Of a stretch of 41,866 bases of DNA, positions 20,263 through 29,691 are shown in pieces. The notes under the pieces were generated by a model. The model did no database searches. It was given only the letters and a program-made list of their open reading frames with translations, and was not told the origin of the DNA. Location: positions 1 through 41,866 of the forward strand of contig JAMOVQ010000089.1 of NCBI GenBank assembly GCA_027067575.1, written 5' to 3'. The position numbers were made by a program, and so were the translations under genes. The stretch comes from Thermoanaerobaculia bacterium. GTDB taxonomy: Bacteria; Acidobacteriota; Thermoanaerobaculia; Thermoanaerobaculales; Sulfomarinibacteraceae. How positions within the stretch are numbered: the first letter of the stretch is position 1; each line of letters opens with the position of its first letter.

Positions 20263-22026
20263 TCACCGGCCCTCGTCCGCCTCCATCACCTTGGTGGCAC
20301 CGCCGGGCGCCGCCTTCGTCGCCGTTCCGGAGTTGATGTTGTCCACCAGGAACGTCCGCTGACCGATGGCGGTGCACCCCTTCTGGTGGTTCGATCCGAG
20401 CAGCGAGGGATCGCAGTGATCGATCACACCGGAGTACTGGTCGTGCGTGATGACGATCAGCTCATGCTCGCCGTCCGCAAGCTGCGTCGTGTCGAGGTCG
20501 AAGGCGAAGCCGCTCCATTTCACCCGGGGAGCATACCCTGCGACCCACGGGTAGTTGTCCCACACCTCGGGGCTGTCGAGGCCGTACTCGGCGTTGCCCA
20601 TCCAGCGGCCGTCGACCCAGATCTCGACGCCGTCCGTGCCCGGATCGACGTTGTCGACGATGTGCTCCGGATCGATCGCCCACCCGGTCACCTCGATCGT
20701 GCCCTGGACTCTCTCGTAGACCTCCGGCGTGTAGATGTCGCCGATCGCCGGATAGTCCGTGTCCTCGTTGCAGTCGATGATCACGGGGATCGTGTCGATG
20801 ATCGCCTGATGGCCGCTTCGGTCGCCGGCCCGGATCGAGATGTAGTGAAGGCCCTGGAACCCCGGATTGTTCCACACGGCGAACAGGAGCCAGTTGATGT
20901 CGAGCGCGAAGATGAACTGGCTGTGCTTGGCGTTGGGGACGTCGGAGTAGAGCCGGGCGATGTCCTGCCGGAGCTGGCCGTAGCAGTTGACCTCGAAGCC
21001 ATGACCCGTGAAGTAAGGATCCCAGTACCAGCAGGCTCCGTCGTTCGTGCTGATCAGCGGCTCCCCGTCCACGAGGAGCTCCACCCACGCCACGCCACCA
21101 TCGTCCCCGCTGTCGTCGTTGGCCATGTCCACGTCCAGCACCCAGCCGCGGATGACCTCGACGGCCTGCGGGTCCTCGTACTCGTCGCCCGACCAGCCGC
21201 CACCCTGCCAGCAGCCGGAGGCGTAGAAGGTATGGTCCGGCAGCGGGTACTCGATCCGGCCGAACGGGGCCAGGTTCCGGTCGTTGTTGAACACCTGGAC
21301 GCGCCGCTGGCCGATCAGCCGCGAGGCGCCCTCGTCGTCCCACAGACGGATGCCGATCACGTGGACTCCGTTGGTCAGACGTGCGGTGTTGATGTTGTAG
21401 ATGAACCCCGCGTACTCCGCGGCGTCCACGCCGGGAAACCGGTTGGCGATGTCGGGACGGTGCATGCCCACGACGGCCTCACCGTACGCGCCGCCGTCCA
21501 CCACGACCTCGACCCGCTGGACCGAGCCGTCGTCGAGCGCCCACCCCATGATCGGGTAGACGCCGTTCATCGTCCCGTTCCGCTCGGGGTACTCGAGCTC
21601 TCCGAACGGCGCCTGGTTGACAGAGTCCACCGTGAACGACCGGTGTCCGTAGTCCTCCACGGTCGAGTCGGAGAACGTCACCCTGAGAAAGAGGGTGTGC
21701 ATCCCCGTTCCGACGACGTTCCCCCCGAAGGAGGTCCGGAACCCCGGCTTGACGTCTTGAGTTGCCGCATACCAGGGGTAGGCCTGGAGTACGTCGTACC
21801 GGGCGATGTCGATGTCCGCCGTGGCGACGAACGCGCCATCGACGTACAGATCGATGTTGCTGACGCCACGTTCGTCGAGGATCCAGCCGGAGACTTCGAC
21901 GATACCGCTCACCGTCGCGCCATCGGCCGGCGTGTCCAGCCAGAAGATCGTCTGGGCAAAGGCTCCCGCCGGGACCAGCACCACCGCGGCCAACAGCACA
22001 ACAGCCCTCGTGATCCGACGCATCAT
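20263..22026 (-). CDS. Secreted protein with four Ig-like repeats
   Basis: 587 residues with a signal peptide (hydrophobic core RAVVLLAAVVLVPAG, cleavage after AFA near residue 24). Four repeats of about 105-160 residues cover the rest. Each has the core pattern VxGWxLD...GV..V...VDG, then a short Tyr/Pro segment (such as RPDIANRFPG) and a closing strand TxxLxxGxHxLxI...D. Repeat 3 is enlarged by an insertion with several Trp and Cys residues. No enzymatic domain, LPXTG or clear C-terminal sorting signal is visible. Likely exported and adhesive or structural. Tandem ATGs at 22026 and 22023 follow GGGAGGTAGA. It has its own promoter at 22080-22107. Confidence 0.82.
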   Translation of the reverse strand: MMRRITRAVVLLAAVVLVPAGAFAQTIFWLDTPADGATVSGIVEVSGWILDERGVSNIDLYVDGAFVATADIDIARYDVLQAYPWYAATQDVKPGFRTSFGGNVVGTGMHTLFLRVTFSDSTVEDYGHRSFTVDSVNQAPFGELEYPERNGTMNGVYPIMGWALDDGSVQRVEVVVDGGAYGEAVVGMHRPDIANRFPGVDAAEYAGFIYNINTARLTNGVHVIGIRLWDDEGASRLIGQRRVQVFNNDRNLAPFGRIEYPLPDHTFYASGCWQGGGWSGDEYEDPQAVEVIRGWVLDVDMANDDSGDDGGVAWVELLVDGEPLISTNDGACWYWDPYFTGHGFEVNCYGQLRQDIARLYSDVPNAKHSQFIFALDINWLLFAVWNNPGFQGLHYISIRAGDRSGHQAIIDTIPVIIDCNEDTDYPAIGDIYTPEVYERVQGTIEVTGWAIDPEHIVDNVDPGTDGVEIWVDGRWMGNAEYGLDSPEVWDNYPWVAGYAPRVKWSGFAFDLDTTQLADGEHELIVITHDQYSGVIDHCDPSLLGSNHQKGCTAIGQRTFLVDNINSGTATKAAPGGATKVMEADEGR

Positions 22027-22079
22027 TCTACCTCCCAGGGTCACAACCACATCGACCATTGAACTTCTCTCCAAGGCAT

Positions 22080-22107
22080 CTTATACCACCGGCTCGCGGC
22101 CGGTCAA
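22080..22107 (-). promoter_or_regulatory. Promoter of the Ig-repeat protein gene
   Basis: Minus-strand TTGACC (22107-22102) is followed after 16 bases by TATAAG (22085-22080). The leader would be about 47 bases and ends in GGGAGGTAGA before the start codon. Confidence 0.65.
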
Positions 22108-22515
22108 ACAGTGTGGGGGAAGGCGCGGAACTGGAGGTGAAAGGAGACCGCCTGGAACGCGGCAGGAAGCGCGGGCGATCTCCGGTCATTATTGAGGCAG
22201 CAACCGGTGCCGGAGATGGTTGGGGACGCCGGGCTGCGTCTTGTGGAACTGTTTGCCTCGAAGAGTGTTACGGATTGCGAAGACGTGCGGGCAGTGTCCT
22301 GCGGGCCGTCGGACCGGTCCACGAAGACGCCTCGCTTCCGCGGCACCTTCGCGCACCGCGGAACCGGTCGTCCCGGCCGGTTCTCTTGGACCGCACCTCG
22401 TGCGGCTGTGACGCGGCGCACACGGCGGCGGGTTTTCGTACGGCGCTCGGGGGTCTTGCCGGGACCTCCGGCTCCTCCGGTGGCGTTCCCTGGCGCTGAC
22501 TCGGGCCGCGGGCGT
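22108..22515. other. Gene-free stretch downstream of the TonB receptor
   Basis: No ORF here has a ribosome-binding site or protein-like composition. It holds a short stem GACGC/GCGTC (22225-22240) and two abutting hairpins at 22336-22383 (listed separately). Base composition around 22140-22300 is visibly less GC-rich than in the flanking genes. Confidence 0.5.
22336..22383. other. Two abutting stem-loops sharing three bases
   Basis: TTCCGCGG (22336-22343) pairs with CCGCGGAA (22356-22363), and GAACCGG (22361-22367) pairs with CCGGTTC (22377-22383). The two stems share GAA at 22361-22363, so they cannot both form fully. They lie about 130-180 bases past the TonB receptor stop and could be a transcript end without a T tract. 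Function is unknown. Confidence 0.35.
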
Positions 22516-24690
22516 TCAGAACCGTCCGCCGAGCCGCAGGAGGAGGGAACGGCCCGGGGCCGGGACGGCGTGCTCGTCCGCCGTGGGCAGGTACCACCGG
22601 TCCAGGACGTTGGCCAGGCGGATCCGGAGCTCCATCCCGCGCCCGAGGCGGACGCCGCCGCCCACGTCGAGGACCGCCCACCCGCCAGTCTCCCGCTCCG
22701 ACGGTCCCGGCCGGGTCTTCCGCGCCGTGGCCCGGCCCCGCACGAACCACCACCACCGTTCCCCGGCGCTTCCGGCCACCCCCAGCGAGAGACCCGGCGC
22801 CGGGATGTCGTCCACCGGATCCCCGGTGCCCCGGATCTCGCCGTGCTCGCTCCACGCGCCGAGCTCGAGGGCGATCCCGCCCCCGAGGGGAAGGGCGGCC
22901 TCGAGCTCGATCCCCATCAGCTCCGCCTCGTCACGGTTGCGGAAGAAGTAGTTCCCCTCATGCTTGTACCGCTCGATCAGGTCATCGATCCGGTACAGGT
23001 AGCCGGCCAGCGCCACCGACGCCTCGCCGTGCCGCCACCTGAGAACGGCGTCGATCTGGCGGCTCCGCTCCGGATCGAGGTCGGGGTTGCCCGTGATGAA
23101 ACCGCGTCCCGTCTCGCCCCGGTAGAACCGGTCCGACAGCCGTGCGTCGCGGAACCCCGAGGCGACCTGCACGGTGGCGTCGAGACCTGTTCCCAGGGGC
23201 GCCGTGGCGGCCAGGAACCCCGAGAGCGCGCCGTGGGAGACGGTGCGGCCGGAGAAATACCCGCGGCCGCTGGCGGCCCGGACCGCGTCGGCGCGCACTC
23301 CCGCGGAGAGCCGGAACACTCCGGCACGGGACGACAGCCCCGCGTAGAGACCCAGATTCTCCGAGTGCGCCCCTTCCATGGCCATCTCCCGCCAGACTGG
23401 GGTCAGCGTCCCACCCTCCCGCTCGAACCGGGTCGCCACCGAGTCCAGGCCGTACCGCCCCCAGCCGTCCAGCCCCACGACGAGCCGGGTTCGCCCAACC
23501 GCCCGCTCGGCCTCGAACCGGACACCCCAGTCCCGTGCGTCGGTATCGGTCCGGGAACGGGAGGCCACGCCGCCGGCCACCAGCGTGTCCTTGTCCAGCA
23601 CGAGCCGCTCGCTGTCCCAGAACAGTGAGGCCGCCAGCCGGTCCCACGCTCCCGGGCCCGGCCGCTCGTACGCCACCGAGAGCCGGTGAGAGTCCTCTTC
23701 GGGGTACCACCGGCGCTTCGCGCCCGGGTCCGGCCGGGGCTTGCCGATATCGCGCCCGAGGTCGGAGCGCCAGCCGATCCGGAGCACGCCGGCGCCCAGC
23801 TCCCGCTGCCAGGCGAGCCGGAGCCCGGAGCGTTCGGCTCCGCTGTTCGGCACCGTGCCGCGGGGGCTCTCGATGTTCCCAGCATCCCGGTGGTGGACGC
23901 CGAGCAGCCCCGCCCCGCCGGCCACCGGTCCGGACAGCTCGGCGCTGGCGCCGGCCTCCCGGGTGGCCGAGCCGCCGAACAGGGCGAACCGGAGCCCGAA
24001 CGGGGCCCCGGGCTCCGGCATCCGGGAACGCGCCCGGATCACCCCGCCGAAGGCGTCGGAGCCGTACGCCACCGAGCCCGGTCCCCGGACCACCTCGATC
24101 TCGTCCACGGTCTCGGGGTCGAGGAACGTCGCCGAGGGTCCGGCCCGGCGCTCGGCCGTCACCCGTCCCTCGTCGAGCAGTAGCAGCGTCCGTCCCTTGG
24201 GCAGGCCGCGGAGCGCCGGGACCGCCGACGGCCCCGAGCCGGACACGGAGGCGCCGGGGACGCCGTCCACCGCCCCGGCCACCGTCCGGGGCATCCGCCG
24301 TTCCAGGGCGGTCCGGCCGAGTACCGTCGCCTGGGCCCCGGGCGGGACCTCGAGGTCGGGCGGCGAGCCCGAGAGGACCGTGATCGTCTCGCCGAGCGGC
24401 TCCACAGTGACGGTCAGAACCCCCTCGGGCAGCGCGGCCACCGTCACGGGGGCATACACCACGCCGTCGGGGCGGGCCACCACGAGTACGAACGGCGGGT
24501 CGGGGTCCGGCGTGACCCGGAACCGGCCCTCGCCGTCCGCCACCACGGTCCCCTGCCGGTCTGCCACGGTGATCCGGGCTCCGGCCACGGGGTGTCCGGC
24601 CCGATCCACCACGCGTCCCTCGAACGCCCCGGCCGTCAGAGCCGCAAGGCACGCTGCGAGGAACGGACCGGACGTCCGCCAGATCGCCAT
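22516..24690 (-). CDS. TonB-dependent outer-membrane receptor
   Basis: 724 residues, predicted to import a bound ligand across the outer membrane with TonB energy. Signal peptide at 1-22, then a carboxypeptidase-regulatory-like beta domain (about 23-98, FEGRVVDRAGHPVAGARITV). A TonB-box-like ETITV lies near 101-105. The plug domain (about 105-225) contains VPALRGLPKGRTLLLLDEGR and VDEIEVVRGPGSVAYGSDAF. The rest is a 22-strand-type barrel ending in a terminal aromatic (LLRLGGRF). ATG 24690 lies 5 bases after the citF stop, with only a weak ribosome-binding site, so translation probably depends on coupling to citF. The ligand is not identifiable; the operon context suggests a citrate-related chelate, which is inference. 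Confidence 0.9.
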   Translation of the reverse strand: MAIWRTSGPFLAACLAALTAGAFEGRVVDRAGHPVAGARITVADRQGTVVADGEGRFRVTPDPDPPFVLVVARPDGVVYAPVTVAALPEGVLTVTVEPLGETITVLSGSPPDLEVPPGAQATVLGRTALERRMPRTVAGAVDGVPGASVSGSGPSAVPALRGLPKGRTLLLLDEGRVTAERRAGPSATFLDPETVDEIEVVRGPGSVAYGSDAFGGVIRARSRMPEPGAPFGLRFALFGGSATREAGASAELSGPVAGGAGLLGVHHRDAGNIESPRGTVPNSGAERSGLRLAWQRELGAGVLRIGWRSDLGRDIGKPRPDPGAKRRWYPEEDSHRLSVAYERPGPGAWDRLAASLFWDSERLVLDKDTLVAGGVASRSRTDTDARDWGVRFEAERAVGRTRLVVGLDGWGRYGLDSVATRFEREGGTLTPVWREMAMEGAHSENLGLYAGLSSRAGVFRLSAGVRADAVRAASGRGYFSGRTVSHGALSGFLAATAPLGTGLDATVQVASGFRDARLSDRFYRGETGRGFITGNPDLDPERSRQIDAVLRWRHGEASVALAGYLYRIDDLIERYKHEGNYFFRNRDEAELMGIELEAALPLGGGIALELGAWSEHGEIRGTGDPVDDIPAPGLSLGVAGSAGERWWWFVRGRATARKTRPGPSERETGGWAVLDVGGGVRLGRGMELRIRLANVLDRWYLPTADEHAVPAPGRSLLLRLGGRF

Positions 24691-24695
24691 GGCGT

Positions 24696-26255
24696 TCAAC
24701 CCACGCGCCACACCGTGTCGAGCACCGTGCCGTCCACCCACTTGACCACGGCCACGGGCTCGTCGGAGCGCTCCGGTCTCGACGGGACGCCGCAGAGGCG
24801 GTCCAGCTCGGCCTTGAGGTCGTGGATGTCGCGGACCGGCAGGTCCGATCCGCGGACGGCGTCCAGCAGGTCCTGCCGCCGGGGGTTGACGGCGATCCCC
24901 CGCTCGGTGACCACCACGTCGATCAGCTCCCCCGGTCCGCACAGGGTCGTGACCCGGTCCACGATCACGGGGATCCGGTCGCGGAACGACGGGACCAGCA
25001 GCATGGTGGTGCGGGCCGCGAGGCAGTTCTGCCACCCGCCGATCCCGTGGAGGAGCCGCCCGTCGGAGTGGGTGACCACGTTGGCGTTGAACTCCACGTC
25101 CACCTCGGTGGCCCCGAGGACCACCACGTCCACCATGGAGGCGAAGTTCCCCTTGCCGTGGTAGTTGTACGAGGTGAACGGCGAGGTGTTGACGTGGCGG
25201 GGATCCTCCCGCATGGAGCGCACGCCATCCAGGTCGAACGTCTGCCCGTCTAAGATGTACTCCACCAGCCCGTCCCGGAGCATCTCGACCAGGTACCTGT
25301 TGGAGCCGCCCCGGGCGAACCGGGCCGTCACGCCGGCCGAACGCATGATGTCCCGCAGGTAGATGGCGAACGCCAGGGAGGTGCCGCCGGCGCCCGCCTG
25401 GAAGGAGAACCCGTCGCGCACGATCCCTGCCGCCTCGCAGAACCGGGCGGCCAGCTCGGCGATCCGCAGCCGGTCGGGGCTCCGGGTGATGCGCGTGGTC
25501 CCGGAGACGATCTTCGAGGGGTCGCCGATGGAGTCCACCTCCACCACCACGTCCACGTTGTTCCCCTGGATCTGCCACGGGATGCACGGGAACGGCACGA
25601 GGTTGTCCGTCACCACGATCACCTTCTCGGCGAAGATCGAGTCGGCCAGGGCGAACCCCAGGAGCCCGCACGCCGCCGGCCCGTCGAGACCGTGGGCGTT
25701 GCCGAACGGGTCCGCCGTGGGCGCGGCGATCACCGCCACGTCGATGTGGACCTCGCCGTCCTGGATCGCCTGCCACCGCCCCCCGTGGGAGCGCAGCACG
25801 CCGAGCCCCCGCATCTTCCCCTGGGAGCAGTAGTCGCCCAGCGGGCCGTTCATCGACCCCTCGATGTGGTGGATGACTCCGGACTCCAGGTGCCGGAGCT
25901 GGTTGGCGTGGACCGGGAACGACGCCGAGGGGAACCACATCAGGTCCTTGACCCCCAGCCCGGCCGCCGCGTCGAACGCCATGTTGGCCACGGCGTCGCC
26001 GTTCCGCAGGTGGTGGTGGGTCGAGACCACCATCCCGTCGGCCAGGCCCACCTTCTCGAAGGCGTCCCGCAGGGTGGGCACCTGCTTGTCGCCGTCCTCC
26101 GGGTAGTCCGCGCAGGTAACGATCCGGGGCGAGGCCTTCCGCCCCTCCGGCCGGAACTTCCCGACCCCCAGGTACGGCGTCTGCTCCCGGCCGTTGACCA
26201 CCTCCGGCACGAGCCGTCCGGCGGCGTTCTCCACCAGCCTCGCCTTCTCAGCCAT
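24696..26255 (-). CDS. citF: Citrate lyase alpha subunit (citrate CoA/ACP transferase)
   Basis: Exchanges the acetyl group on the lyase acyl carrier for citrate, the first half of citrate cleavage to acetate and oxaloacetate. 519 residues, typical. The N-terminus has the CitF pattern RLVPEVVNGREQTPYLGV. STHHHLRNGDAV, HIEGSMNGPLGDYCSQGKMR and the CoA-transferase segment FSFQAGAGGTSLAFAIYL follow. The late block VEFNANVVTHSDGRLLHGIG is strongly conserved in the family. ATG 26255 has GGAGGCGAGCG upstream and overlaps the citDE stop by 8 bases, so expression is coupled to the beta/carrier subunit. Confidence 0.95.
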   Translation of the reverse strand: MAEKARLVENAAGRLVPEVVNGREQTPYLGVGKFRPEGRKASPRIVTCADYPEDGDKQVPTLRDAFEKVGLADGMVVSTHHHLRNGDAVANMAFDAAAGLGVKDLMWFPSASFPVHANQLRHLESGVIHHIEGSMNGPLGDYCSQGKMRGLGVLRSHGGRWQAIQDGEVHIDVAVIAAPTADPFGNAHGLDGPAACGLLGFALADSIFAEKVIVVTDNLVPFPCIPWQIQGNNVDVVVEVDSIGDPSKIVSGTTRITRSPDRLRIAELAARFCEAAGIVRDGFSFQAGAGGTSLAFAIYLRDIMRSAGVTARFARGGSNRYLVEMLRDGLVEYILDGQTFDLDGVRSMREDPRHVNTSPFTSYNYHGKGNFASMVDVVVLGATEVDVEFNANVVTHSDGRLLHGIGGWQNCLAARTTMLLVPSFRDRIPVIVDRVTTLCGPGELIDVVVTERGIAVNPRRQDLLDAVRGSDLPVRDIHDLKAELDRLCGVPSRPERSDEPVAVVKWVDGTVLDTVWRVG

Positions 26256-27456
26256 CGCTCGCCTCCGTCTCGCCGTCGAGCATCCCGGCGGCCCGGGCCA
26301 GCGCCACGGTCCGGCGCGCCTGGGCCACCACCGGGGGATCGACCATCTTCGAGCCCACCGCCACGGCGCCGAGCCCCTTCGCCTCCGCCTCGCGGGCGGC
26401 CTCGACGATCCTGATCGCCTTCTCGAGCTCCGCCGCGGTCGGGGCCATGGCGCGGTGGACCACCGGCACCTGGGCCGGGTGGATGCACCCGATCCCGTCG
26501 AACCCCAGCGCCCGCTCCCGCCGGACGTACGCCTCCAGCCCCTCGGGGTCGTCGATCCCCGAGTACACCGAGGCGATGGGCTGCACCCCGGCCGCCCGGG
26601 CCGCGTACACCGTGGTCTGCCGGGCGAGGAAACTCTCCCACCCCTCCGGCGTCCGGGGCGCGCCGAGCTCCGCCGACAGATCCTCGAGCCCCAGCGTCAG
26701 CGCCACCACCAGCGGATCGGCGGCGGCGATCTCGTAGGCGTTGTGGATCCCGAGCGGCGACTCGAGGATCGGCATGAGGAACGGCGCGTCGTCGCCCGCC
26801 AGCGTCCTGAGGAACACCCCGATGTCCGCCACGGTCTGGGCGTGCTCCACCTTGGGCAACAGGATCGTGTGGGGGTTGTGGGGCGCCAGCGCCTCCATGT
26901 CCTCGAGCCCGGGCTCGCCCTGGTTGACGCGGACCATCCGCTCGGCCCCGCCCCAGTCCAGCGCCAGGAGGGCGTTCCGGACGAGGATCCGGGCCGCGTC
27001 CTTCTCCGCCGGCGGGACCGAGTCCTCCAGGTCGAGGATGATCCCGTCCGCCCCGTACAGCCCCGCCGAGAGCATCAGCTTCGGCTGGTTGCCCGGGATG
27101 TAGAGCCGCGACCGCCGCAACCGCTCCCGCTCCCGCGGCCGGTCGTGCCCCGGGGCCCTCGCCGGGAGGACCGCCTCGCCCTCGAACCCGGCACGCCGCA
27201 GGCACGCTTCCACTCGCGCCAGGATCACCCACTCCAGCGCCCCGAAGTCCTCCACCTCGAGAACGCCCGTGGCGGCTCCGAACGCCTCGGCGACCCGGCG
27301 CACCGCCGCTTCGATCGCCTCCCCGTAGAGGTAGCCGACCTTGCTCCGGATCCGGAGCTCGAGCGGCCCGTCTCCAGGCTCGTACCGCACCACCAGGTCG
27401 GACCGGATCCGGTCACCCGTAGGGCCGGACCGTGCCCCGCGAACCGTCGTGCCCAT
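26248..27456 (-). CDS. citE: Fused citrate lyase acyl carrier (CitD) and beta subunit (CitE)
   Basis: 402 residues holding two subunits that are normally separate. Residues about 16-92 match the CitD carrier: RSDLVVRYEP, where Ser19 sits at the expected prosthetic-group position, then IRSKVGYLYGEAIEAAVRRV and GALEWVILARVEA, close to CitD GALDCILRARLEA. A charged linker (about 98-113) leads into CitE (about 114-395): RRSRLYIPGNQPKLMLSAGL, GADGIILDLEDSVPPAEKDAA, and GFDGIGCIHPAQV. CitE cleaves citryl-ACP to acetyl-ACP and oxaloacetate. ATG 27456 has AGGAAC upstream; the longer ORF-track start includes junk. The ligase CitC and the transferases CitG/CitX needed to mature the carrier are absent from the window. 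Confidence 0.92.
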   Translation of the reverse strand: MGTTVRGARSGPTGDRIRSDLVVRYEPGDGPLELRIRSKVGYLYGEAIEAAVRRVAEAFGAATGVLEVEDFGALEWVILARVEACLRRAGFEGEAVLPARAPGHDRPRERERLRRSRLYIPGNQPKLMLSAGLYGADGIILDLEDSVPPAEKDAARILVRNALLALDWGGAERMVRVNQGEPGLEDMEALAPHNPHTILLPKVEHAQTVADIGVFLRTLAGDDAPFLMPILESPLGIHNAYEIAAADPLVVALTLGLEDLSAELGAPRTPEGWESFLARQTTVYAARAAGVQPIASVYSGIDDPEGLEAYVRRERALGFDGIGCIHPAQVPVVHRAMAPTAAELEKAIRIVEAAREAEAKGLGAVAVGSKMVDPPVVAQARRTVALARAAGMLDGETEASDG

Positions 27457-27684
27457 GCTCGTTCCTCCCCGTGGCCGGCCCGTGCCGGCCCGGTCGTTCG
27501 ACGCGCGTACCCTACCAAAACGTCCGGTGCGATGCAGCCCAGGCGGGTTCTCCGGCGTCGGATATACGGTGGACTGTTCGTGATGCGGCGCTGACCACCA
27601 TCCCCGGCGCGGGAAAGCAGAGGATCGCGGTGGGAATACCGGAAACCTCCGGTTCGTTCGGGGACGGATGGAAGGGAGGAACCG

Positions 27685-27873
27685 ATGGCTGACGTCGAAC
27701 TGAAGGATGCGGTGCTCGAGGCGATGAGGAACGCCAGCGGCCCGGTGCGGCCCGGCGACGTGGCGAAGGCGCTCGGGGTGGACTCGAAGCTCGTCTCGAA
27801 GGCGATCAAGCAGCTCAAGGAGGAGGGCAAGGTCCACTCGCCGAAGCGGTGTTTCTGGGCTCCGGCCGAGTAG
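27685..27873 (+). CDS. Small winged-helix DNA-binding protein
   Basis: 62 residues that form just a winged helix-turn-helix: helix 1 VELKDAVLEAMRNA, then GDVAKALGVDSKLVSKAIKQ (helices 2-3, about 24-43) and the wing EEGKVHSPKRCFWAP. There is no effector or dimerisation domain. Similar tiny proteins are annotated as MarR-like regulators in other phyla, from memory. ATG 27685 follows GGAAGGAGGAACCG. It is divergent from the citrate lyase operon across 228 bases, so it could regulate that operon or the tRNA-tuf cluster downstream; neither is shown. A single Cys near the C-terminus is noted. Confidence 0.82.
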   Translation: MADVELKDAVLEAMRNASGPVRPGDVAKALGVDSKLVSKAIKQLKEEGKVHSPKRCFWAPAE

Positions 27874-27931
27874 GCAGCGGTCTGTCGCATACCGCGGGAC
27901 GTCCCGGCTCCGGATCGCCGGAGCGAGGGGG

Positions 27932-27960
27932 TTGCGCCCGGTGGGCGTTTGTGCTAACTT
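27932..27960 (+). promoter_or_regulatory. Promoter of the tRNA-tuf operon
   Basis: TTGCGC (27932-27937) and TAACTT (27955-27960) are separated by 17 bases. A GC-rich start region follows, and the first tRNA begins about 63 bases after the predicted start site. Confidence 0.6.
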
Positions 27961-28029
27961 CCCCGTCCCACCGCCGGGAAGCAGTGGCGGTTTGTTCTTT
28001 CAGAAGTTGCGGGAGAGGGAGTTGGCTAG

Positions 28030-28105
28030 GCTGGCGTAGCTCAATTGGTAGAGCAGCTGATTTGTAATCAGCAGGTTACGGGTTCGAGTCCCCTCGCCAG
28101 CTCCA
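28030..28105 (+). tRNA. tRNA-Thr (anticodon TGT)
   Basis: Acceptor GCTGGCG pairs with CGCCAGC. The anticodon arm is GCTGA-TTTGTAA-TCAGC with anticodon TGT, reading ACA. The T-arm has GGTTCGAGTCC. Discriminator T and CCA are encoded. First of four tRNAs ahead of tuf, in the same order and with the same anticodons as E. coli thrU-tyrU-glyT-thrT. Confidence 0.96.
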
Positions 28106-28130
28106 GTGGAGACCCGGGAGTCGTAAGGAT

Positions 28131-28217
28131 GCAGGGGTTGCCGAGCGGTCAAAGGCAGCAGACTGTAAATCTGCCGGCGTAACGCCTACGGTGGTTCGAA
28201 TCCACCCCCCTGCACCA
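28131..28217 (+). tRNA. tRNA-Tyr (anticodon GTA)
   Basis: Acceptor GCAGGGG pairs with CCCCTGC. The anticodon arm is GCAGA-CTGTAAA-TCTGC with anticodon GTA. It has the long variable arm expected of a bacterial class II tRNA-Tyr, a GGTTCGAATCC T-arm, discriminator A and encoded CCA. Confidence 0.96.
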
Positions 28218-28240
28218 TGGTCATGGTGAATCGAGCGGTT

Positions 28241-28316
28241 GCGGGAGTAACTCAGCTGGTAGAGTCACGGCCTTCCAAGCCGTTGGTCGCGGGTTCGAGT
28301 CCCGTCTCCCGCTCCA
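28241..28316 (+). tRNA. tRNA-Gly (anticodon TCC)
   Basis: Acceptor GCGGGAG pairs with CTCCCGC. The anticodon arm is ACGGC-CTTCCAA-GCCGT with anticodon TCC, reading GGA/GGG. GGTTCGAGTCC T-arm, discriminator T, encoded CCA. Confidence 0.96.
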
Positions 28317-28344
28317 GCAGAAGGTCCGGAACGGAAGCGGATGG

Positions 28345-28420
28345 GCCCACGTAGCTCAGCCGGTAGAGCACGTCCTTGGTAAGGACGGGGTCACCAGTTC
28401 AAGTCTGGTCGTGGGCTCCA
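28345..28420 (+). tRNA. tRNA-Thr (anticodon GGT)
   Basis: Acceptor GCCCACG pairs with CGTGGGC. The anticodon arm is CGTCC-TTGGTAA-GGACG with anticodon GGT, reading ACC/ACT. AGTTCAAGTCT T-arm, discriminator T, encoded CCA. It ends 71 bases before the tuf start codon. Confidence 0.96.
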
Positions 28421-28491
28421 TTCTTCGGCAACCACGGGGCGTCCGTCACCTCGCGGGCGCGATGACCCGAAACGAACAGAGGGAGGCAAGG

Positions 28492-29685
<1,194 letters not shown>

Positions 29686-29691
29686 CATCAC

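Noticed and set aside
22200-22265. Minus-strand GGCAAAC...GACGCAGCC resembling a cyclic-di-GMP-I riboswitch
   Set aside because: The GNRA loop helix and the receptor segment are missing, and the site lies upstream of the mapped promoter rather than in a leader. Treated as coincidence.
22059-22499. 146-aa plus-strand ORF and the start of the 478-aa ORF at 22192
   Set aside because: Overlap the start region of the Ig-repeat gene or run antisense into the TonB receptor, without ribosome-binding sites.
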